DNA of 64,000 nucleotides from Pseudarthrobacter oxydans (GTDB taxonomy: Bacteria; Actinomycetota; Actinomycetes; Actinomycetales; Micrococcaceae): contig NZ_JAUSSN010000015.1 in assembly GCF_030812335.1 (NCBI RefSeq), positions 1-64,000 on the forward strand, read 5' to 3'. Both the position numbers and the translations under genes were made by a program. Of this stretch, positions 59,151 through 64,000 are shown in pieces. Each line of letters begins with the position of its first letter. The first letter of the stretch is position 1. The notes beneath the pieces were generated by a model. The model was given only the letters and a program-made list of their open reading frames with translations, searched no databases and had not been told where the DNA came from.

Positions 59151-61958
59151 CTACGGTTGTTGCAGTTGGAGCACCAGCCTTGGTGGGGTCGTAGTCTCTC
59201 TGGAGCCGAAATCGGCCCCGTCGCTGCTGGTGGCGTTGATGCCAAGCGACAGGATGCCGCCAACCTCACCCTGCAGAGCTGACGCAGACAGTGGCATTTC
59301 ATAACCGGTGTTCGCCGTGACCGGTCCGACACTGCCCAGCACACTGCTGCCCAAAGCCGGTCTTGTGCTGTACGTGAGGCCGCTCTCAGTCCAGGTGTCT
59401 ACCGTAACCAACCTGACGTTCTGGGTCCCCGTTGAGCCGCTGGTCGTCGCCCGCAGTTGGAGCTTCGCGCTTACGATTGTCCTTCCTGCGAGTCCCGACA
59501 AATCAAACTTTAGGTAGGCGTTCTCCACCGGGCTGTTGTCCACTGCGAGCTTCGGCGCCGTCCCGTAGTTCGTCGTCGTCGCCGCGCTGGAAACATAGGC
59601 GTCCGCTGTCGGCGCCAACGTCACCGTCTGAGGCGCTGAGGGCGTCGGAGCCGCGGCTGTAGTGAAAGTCCACGTCTTAGCGATGACTGTGTTGCCGGAG
59701 GAATCTTTGGCTCCGGTGACCCTCGCGGTGTACTGCGTACCAGGATTGAGATTGGCAGTGGGGTCCAATGTGGCGGTGTTGTTGCTGAGGTTGACGACCG
59801 CATCCACAGGAGTGGTTGAAGTTCCCTCGGCCAGCGTGAACGTCGTCCTGTTGACCGTCGTCGAGTCCATGGTCTCCGAAAACGTAGCCGTGACATTTCC
59901 GGTGACCGCTGCGTCTGGTGCATTTTCTGTCGGCGTCACTGAGGTCACCATGGGTACGGCGGTATTCTCTGGTGGCGTCCCCGTGCCCGATCCTAACTGG
60001 AGCACCAGCCTTGGTGGGGTCGTAGTCTCTCTGGAGCCGAAGTCGGCCCCGTCGCTGCTGGTGGCGTTGATGCCAAGCGACAGGATGCCGCCAACCTCAC
60101 CCTGCAGAGCTGACGCAGACAGTGGCATTTCATAACCGGTGTTCGCCGTGACCGGTCCGACACTGCCCAGCACACTGCTGCCCAAAGCCGGTCTTGTGCT
60201 GTACGTGAGGCCGCTCTCAGTCCAGGTGTCTTCCGTAACCAACCTGACGTTCTGGGTCCCCGTTGAGCCGCTGGTCGTCGCCCGCAGTTGGAGCTTCGCG
60301 CTTACGATTGTCCTTCCTGCGAGTCCCGACAAATCAAACTTTAGGTAGGCGTTCTCCACCGGGCTGTTGTCCACTGCGAGCTTCGGCGCCGTCCCGTAGT
60401 TCGTCGTCGTCGCCGCGCTGGAAACATAGGCGTCCGCTGTCGGCGCCAACGTCACCGTCTGAGGCGCTGAGATGTCGATTACCCAAGTTTGCTCCGCAGG
60501 AGTTGGGTCGGAGTTGCCAGCCGCGTCGGTCGCGCGCACCGCGAAGGCGTGCGAGCCAACAGCGAGATCAGCGTATGTCTTCGGCGACGTGCAAACCTCG
60601 AAGACACCCCCGTCCAAGGCACACTCGAACGTCGCAGGCTCCGTCGCAGTGAAGGTGAACTCAGCCGAAGTGCTGCTACTGGTCCCTGATAGACCACCTG
60701 TCATCGAGGTATTGGGCGGTATGGTATCCGGTCCGGGGTCTCCTCCTCCGCCCACTGCTCCTATTTGACGCGGGTCAAAAGTGGTGTCCACAAGCAGGCG
60801 AGGGCTGAAAGCATCGGCAATTCGCTGCCAAGAGACAAGCTTGTGATTTTGGTTGCCACTGTTACCGTTGCCCGCATTGGTGTTGTTGTGGTCCTGGCTG
60901 GTGAAAAGACCAGCGGGATAGGAAGGTCCGAGTGGGACATTGGTGACATCAATGCCGTCCTGACCAGTCACACCGTCGACGCCGCCTCCATCGATGATCT
61001 TGAACGAGCCGACGAAGGCGTTGTCACCGCGGTTGTAGATGACGAAGTTGGATCCACCCTGGCTCGACACAATCAGATACCCGGTCCCCTGCCGACCATA
61101 ATAAATGGCGGAGTTCTTGACGTTCTCCACTATTCGTCCACCGGTTGCCACGGTGCGATCCACGAGTGTCCTGGTTGAACCGTCCCCCGGCTCAGCTCCG
61201 TACCGCCACAAGCCGACTTTCTCCTCGGACACATAGACACGTTGCAGCTCATCATCTGCCGAAATGCCTTCTGAGCTGTCGCCGTTGTCGAAAGAACGCA
61301 CGGCAGTCCCTCGAACCGATCCATTGGAGCCGTCCAGCTCGAACTGGGATATCACATTCGTGTTGAAGTCATGCACAAAGGCGTAGTACTTCCCAGAGAC
61401 TGGGGAGTGATACATTCCGAAGCCGCGAGGCCTACCTGGAGTGGTGATGCGCCCCACCTCTGTCAGGGACCGATCCGTGACGTTCACCTTATAGAATCGA
61501 ACGCCGGTCGACCCCACATTCCTCTCCGTCACGCCGACGAGGGCGACGCGCTCACTGCCCAACGGAAAGTTGTACCGGAGATCGACGTTGTTCATACTGC
61601 CGTGCAGGTAGAAATGTAACTGGCGCCCCGACAGGTCGTAGACCCCCACGCCTCCGGTACTTAATTTGTCCGTACCGATCACCACGCTCTGCGACGGATC
61701 CGTGGGGTGTATCCAGATCGCGGTGTCGTCTGCCGCGTCACTAGAGCTCGGAACGGGTGCTGTCTCTGCCGACGGAGTCACGAGGACGTCCGCGGCATGC
61801 GCTGCCGGGGCGGTGAGTACGTGGAGGCTTGCGAGGGCGGCAGCTAAAACCGCGACAAGCAGAAGCCGGAGCGGCGCGGGAGCGTGGCGCAAGGATTTCT
61901 TGCTCCGGGCGGAGTGCCGCCCCTGGTGTCGCCGGGACAATCCTGTTAGGAACCGCAT
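59151..61958 (-). CDS. Secreted beta-propeller phytase with DNRLRE and Ig-like domains
   Basis: A 935-residue secreted protein. A long signal peptide (LRLLLVAVLAAALASLHVLT-APAAHA) precedes a 3-phytase-type propeller (DDTAIWIHPTDPSQSVVIGT, LQRVYVSEEKVGLWRYG, SSQGGSNFVIYNR). After it come an Ig-like segment (FTATEPATFECALDGG), a DNRLRE module, a Big_5-like segment (VTGNVTATFSETMDSTT) and a second, nearly identical DNRLRE module. It should release phosphate from phytate outside the cell; the modules may bind a surface or polymer. ATG 61958 follows AGGAGG. An upstream frame from 62009 is not needed. Confidence 0.88.
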   Translation of the reverse strand: MRFLTGLSRRHQGRHSARSKKSLRHAPAPLRLLLVAVLAAALASLHVLTAPAAHAADVLVTPSAETAPVPSSSDAADDTAIWIHPTDPSQSVVIGTDKLSTGGVGVYDLSGRQLHFYLHGSMNNVDLRYNFPLGSERVALVGVTERNVGSTGVRFYKVNVTDRSLTEVGRITTPGRPRGFGMYHSPVSGKYYAFVHDFNTNVISQFELDGSNGSVRGTAVRSFDNGDSSEGISADDELQRVYVSEEKVGLWRYGAEPGDGSTRTLVDRTVATGGRIVENVKNSAIYYGRQGTGYLIVSSQGGSNFVIYNRGDNAFVGSFKIIDGGGVDGVTGQDGIDVTNVPLGPSYPAGLFTSQDHNNTNAGNGNSGNQNHKLVSWQRIADAFSPRLLVDTTFDPRQIGAVGGGGDPGPDTIPPNTSMTGGLSGTSSSTSAEFTFTATEPATFECALDGGVFEVCTSPKTYADLAVGSHAFAVRATDAAGNSDPTPAEQTWVIDISAPQTVTLAPTADAYVSSAATTTNYGTAPKLAVDNSPVENAYLKFDLSGLAGRTIVSAKLQLRATTSGSTGTQNVRLVTEDTWTESGLTYSTRPALGSSVLGSVGPVTANTGYEMPLSASALQGEVGGILSLGINATSSDGADFGSRETTTPPRLVLQLGSGTGTPPENTAVPMVTSVTPTENAPDAAVTGNVTATFSETMDSTTVNRTTFTLAEGTSTTPVDAVVNLSNNTATLDPTANLNPGTQYTARVTGAKDSSGNTVIAKTWTFTTAAAPTPSAPQTVTLAPTADAYVSSAATTTNYGTAPKLAVDNSPVENAYLKFDLSGLAGRTIVSAKLQLRATTSGSTGTQNVRLVTVDTWTESGLTYSTRPALGSSVLGSVGPVTANTGYEMPLSASALQGEVGGILSLGINATSSDGADFGSRETTTPPRLVLQLQQP
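59167..59640. repeat. DNRLRE module DNA repeat, C-terminal copy
   Basis: 474 bp that match 59998-60471 with only two mismatches (offset 831). Encodes the last DNRLRE module of the phytase. Confidence 0.97.
59998..60471. repeat. DNRLRE module DNA repeat, N-terminal copy
   Basis: 474-bp partner of 59167-59640, two mismatches. One of them changes Glu to Val in a threonine-rich loop (VTEDTW to VTVDTW). Confidence 0.97.
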
Positions 61959-62340
61959 CAGGTCCTCCTGCACGTGGAGAGCGAAGTCTGTTGTCTCGCG
62001 TTCGCACACCCTTGCGGAAGATGACCTGCCGTCATTGACGGACGGTAATCGGGGCGGCGGCGGCCGAGGGTGCCGGCCGACACCCCTATCACGGTTGGCC
62101 GATATATCGGCTTAATCCGGAGCTTATCGACCAGGCGAACCTACGGTCACCAGTAGTCTGTACCTGTCTTTTTGGGCTGGTCTTTTTGGCTTGCACCTGA
62201 GCCGGCGGTTGACCATCTAATGGCGCTTTAGTCGCTCACGATGCACCGGGCCATCAGGTATCGAGTTGCAGACCCGTCCCCGCGCATCCCTGGAGTTAGC
62301 GGGCCGCGCCGGGACGGCAAGCGGCCAGGCGTGCCCGGGG
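61959..62340. other. Phytase upstream region
   Basis: Non-coding. It carries the phytase ribosome-binding site (AGGAGG at 61964-61969) and presumably its promoter. GTCTTTTTGG occurs twice near 62166-62190. I see no RNA gene or clear operator, and no gene between here and the end of the VOC gene at 62341. Confidence 0.4.
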
Positions 62341-62745
62341 CTAAGCGGCCTGGTTGAAGCGGACCATGTTGCCGGACGGGTCGCGGAACGCGCAGTCACG
62401 CGGGCCCCAGGGTTGGGTGATGGGTTCCTGGAGGACCTCCGCACCTGAGGCCCGAACCGCCTCGAACGTGGCGTCGAGATCGTCGGTGCGGAAGACGAGG
62501 ATGGGGAGGGCGCCCTTGACGAGCAGTTGCTGAAGGGCGTCGCCGTCGTCCTGGGAGCGGCCGGCGTGCGGTTCGGACAGCACCAGCTCAAGGTCGGGCT
62601 GGGCCTTGCTGCCGAGCGTGACCCAGCGCTGCCCGTCGGAGCCGACGTCGTTGCGGACCTCCAGGCCGAGCACGTCCCGGTAGAAGGCGAGCGACTCGTC
62701 GAGGTCGTTGACGGTGATCTGTGAGTACTGCAGTGAAATGTTCAT
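62341..62745 (-). CDS. VOC-family (glyoxalase-like) protein
   Basis: A 134-residue vicinal-oxygen-chelate protein: ITVNDLDESLAFYRDVLGLE, RWVTLGSKAQPDLELVLSEP and RDCAFRDPSGNMVRFNQ. It may bind a metal or a small ligand; the substrate is unknown. ATG 62745, 12 nt downstream of the AraC-family gene, so it is probably the second gene of that operon and part of its response. Confidence 0.88.
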   Translation of the reverse strand: MNISLQYSQITVNDLDESLAFYRDVLGLEVRNDVGSDGQRWVTLGSKAQPDLELVLSEPHAGRSQDDGDALQQLLVKGALPILVFRTDDLDATFEAVRASGAEVLQEPITQPWGPRDCAFRDPSGNMVRFNQAA

Positions 62746-62757
62746 GTCCTCACGCTA

Positions 62758-63192
62758 TTACTGCGTTCGCGGGGGCGCTTCTTCAATCCTGCTCGGTTTG
62801 CGGGCGGGCCGCGTGCGCAGCCGGGCAATGCACGGCGGCATGGCCTGCACCGCGGAGTGCTCCCGGGACCGGTACTCGCTTGGCGTCATGCCGACGATCT
62901 CGGTGAACCGCGAGCTGAACGATCCCAACGAGGTACAGCCGACCTCCATGCAGGCATCGGTCACGCTGGCCCCCGCCCGCAGCAGCGCCATGGCGCGTTC
63001 GATCCGGCGGGTCATCAGGTAGTTGTAGGGCGTCTCGCCGTAAGCCGCCTTGAACTGACGGGAGAAGTGCGCCGGGGACATCAGGGCACCGGCGGCCATG
63101 GTGGGCACATCAAGGGGCCTTGCGTAGTTGCGGTCGATCAGGTCCCGGGCCCGGCGCAGGTGCACCAGGTTGGCCAACTCCTGCGGTGTCAT
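62758..63192 (-). CDS. AraC-family transcriptional regulator, short
   Basis: A 144-residue protein made almost only of the AraC DNA-binding domain: RRARDLIDRNYARPLDVPTM, SPAHFSRQFKAAYGETPYNY, RIERAMALLRAGASVTDACM, VGCTSLGSFSSRFTEIVGMT and PSEYR. No separate ligand domain is present; the Arg-rich tail is unusual. ATG 63192. It is cotranscribed with the VOC gene. Confidence 0.9.
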   Translation of the reverse strand: MTPQELANLVHLRRARDLIDRNYARPLDVPTMAAGALMSPAHFSRQFKAAYGETPYNYLMTRRIERAMALLRAGASVTDACMEVGCTSLGSFSSRFTEIVGMTPSEYRSREHSAVQAMPPCIARLRTRPARKPSRIEEAPPRTQ

Positions 63193-63397
63193 GCCGCCAT
63201 TCTAGGTCCGCAGAGGTCCCGGCGGAGGGACCCGAAAGCGGCGCCGGAGGCGCCGTGCCCACCCCGGTGGTAATCCGCTTCGGATTTCTCCTGTAGTGTT
63301 GATCCTGTTGTTGTGTTTATGCAGTTCGTAGTTCAGGCAGTACGCAAGGTTGCAAGACCTTGTTCTTCTGAAGCAGCGGTTTTGAGCACCCCACACA

Positions 63398-63427
63398 GGA
63401 GGACCCGAAAGTCGGGACTTTTCCTCC
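63398..63427 (+). promoter_or_regulatory. Stem-loop in the cold-shock gene leader
   Basis: GGAGGA (63398-63403) pairs with TCCTCC (63422-63427), and CCCGA/TCGGG form an inner stem with an AAG loop, with a one-sided bulge. It ends 23 nt before the cold-shock start codon, in a leader of roughly 100 nt or more, where temperature-sensitive folding could affect translation. Confidence 0.45.
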
Positions 63428-63450
63428 ACCTTCACGAAGGACAAAAAATA

Positions 63451-63654
63451 ATGGCTACTGGTACCGTCAAATGGTTTAACGCTGAAAAGGGCTTCGGCTT
63501 CATTTCCCCCGATGACTCCTCACAGGACGTCTTCGCGCACTACTCCGCGATCGCCTCTTCCGGCTTCCGCTCCCTCGAAGAGAACCAGAAGGTCTCCTTC
63601 GAAACCGAGCAGGGCCCCAAGGGTCCCCAGGCCGTAAACATCCAGGCTCTCTAA
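63451..63654 (+). CDS. cspA: Cold-shock protein (CspA family)
   Basis: A 67-residue CSD protein. RNP1 (KGFGFIS) and RNP2 (VFAHYS) are present in MATGTVKWFNAEKGFGFI and QDVFAHYSAI. It binds single-stranded RNA or DNA and melts mRNA structures. ATG 63451 follows GAAGGAC at a somewhat long spacing. The leader is structured and the gene ends in a good terminator. Confidence 0.97.
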   Translation: MATGTVKWFNAEKGFGFISPDDSSQDVFAHYSAIASSGFRSLEENQKVSFETEQGPKGPQAVNIQAL

Positions 63655-63703
63655 GACTTAGCTTTCAGCTAACTCTTCTGAGTCCGGAACCTTACAGGTT
63701 TCG

Positions 63704-63732
63704 AGCAGGGTCCGTCTTTGACGGGCCCTGCT
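63704..63732 (+). terminator. Terminator of the cold-shock gene
   Basis: AGCAGGGTCCGTC (63704-63716) pairs with GACGGGCCCTGCT (63720-63732) with one G-U pair; TTTTG follows. Confidence 0.88.
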
Positions 63733-63766
63733 TTTGTTTAACCCTCGTGTGCTGCTTCAGCTGGCG

Positions 63767-64000
63767 CTAGGCCACACCGCTGGCGTCGGTGTATTCGAAA
63801 AACACCTCGGCCGGGGGCGGGCCCTGCAGCATTTCCGCCGTCATCCCGTGCACGCTCGCCAGATGCTCCCGGAACCAGACGTCGAAGGGGTCTTGCGACG
63901 TCGCGATCGTCCGGAACGCTTTCGCGAGGTCTTCGGCCTCATGGAACAGGACGACGAAATCCCCCTGCGGCGTGTGCATCAGGCTCGCGACCTCCCGGGC
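63767..64000 (-). CDS. C-terminal part of an uncharacterised protein, cut by the window edge
   Basis: In frame from base 64000, 77 codons read AREVASLMHTPQGDFVVLFH, EAEDLAKAFRTIATSQDPFD, VWFREHLASVHGMTAEML and a short tail to a TAG at 63767. The N-terminus lies beyond the window. The pattern of a ferredoxin-like or monooxygenase-like small protein is possible, but I do not recognise it. Confidence 0.6.
   Translation of the reverse strand, partial: AREVASLMHTPQGDFVVLFHEAEDLAKAFRTIATSQDPFDVWFREHLASVHGMTAEMLQGPPPAEVFFEYTDASGVA

Overview
The window is high-GC DNA whose gene content and protein style (cold-shock protein with a very short C-terminus, HapE-type Baeyer-Villiger monooxygenase, phytase with DNRLRE modules, NAD/flavin-rich aromatic catabolism) suggest a soil actinobacterium of the Arthrobacter/Pseudarthrobacter group. 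This is a judgement from family resemblance; no database was searched. No rRNA, tRNA or CRISPR array was seen.

Region 1 (about 1-10.8 kb) is an accessory island with visibly lower GC and poorer codon bias than the rest. It holds IS-like debris at the left edge, a type III restriction-modification pair (res and mod, overlapping by 4 nt), a small membrane protein gene overlapping mod, and, divergently, a 920-residue protein with a C-terminal superfamily 1 helicase and an N-terminal half I cannot assign. Gene fragments mark its inner and right edges.

Region 2 (10.8-12.4 kb) is a two-gene module, a membrane-anchored HNH nuclease followed by a type II haloacid-dehalogenase-like hydrolase. The whole module recurs in the same orientation at 49.1-50.6 kb, about nine bases in ten identical, so the two copies bracket all the catabolic genes.

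Region 3 (12.6-39.0 kb) is a catabolic island for an aromatic compound, probably a 4-hydroxyphenyl alkyl or ketone compound. It encodes an extradiol dioxygenase, an MHS-type permease, an LLM flavin monooxygenase, a LysR regulator with a divergent vanillyl-alcohol-oxidase-like enzyme, an aldehyde dehydrogenase, an SsuABC-type importer, a GntR regulator, a HapE-like monooxygenase overlapping an esterase, two divergent zinc alcohol dehydrogenases, an HpaB-type hydroxylase with a PrpD-family protein and a flavin reductase fused to a GntR-like sensor domain, an MhpA-like hydroxylase, and a fumarylacetoacetate hydrolase. A plausible flow is side-chain oxidation (oxidase, alcohol dehydrogenase) to a ketone, Baeyer-Villiger conversion to an aryl ester, hydrolysis to a phenol or hydroquinone, ring hydroxylation, ring cleavage and hydrolysis. 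A decayed GntR gene closes the island.

Region 4 (39.0-46.1 kb) is a glycolate/lactate-type locus resembling E. coli glc: a GlcC-like regulator, GlcD-like oxidase, GlcA/LctP permease, malate synthase G and GlcG, without glcE or glcF.

Region 5 (46.3-64 kb) is ordinary accessory or chromosomal content: an HxlR regulator with a quinone oxidoreductase, two TfoX-N proteins, a third HAD hydrolase, the second HNH-HAD module, an alpha/beta hydrolase, a PLP-dependent dehydratase, a VapBC-type toxin-antitoxin pair, a secreted VWA protein, an acyltransferase, a subtilase, a secreted phytase with a recent internal duplication, an AraC-VOC pair, and a cold-shock gene with a structured leader.
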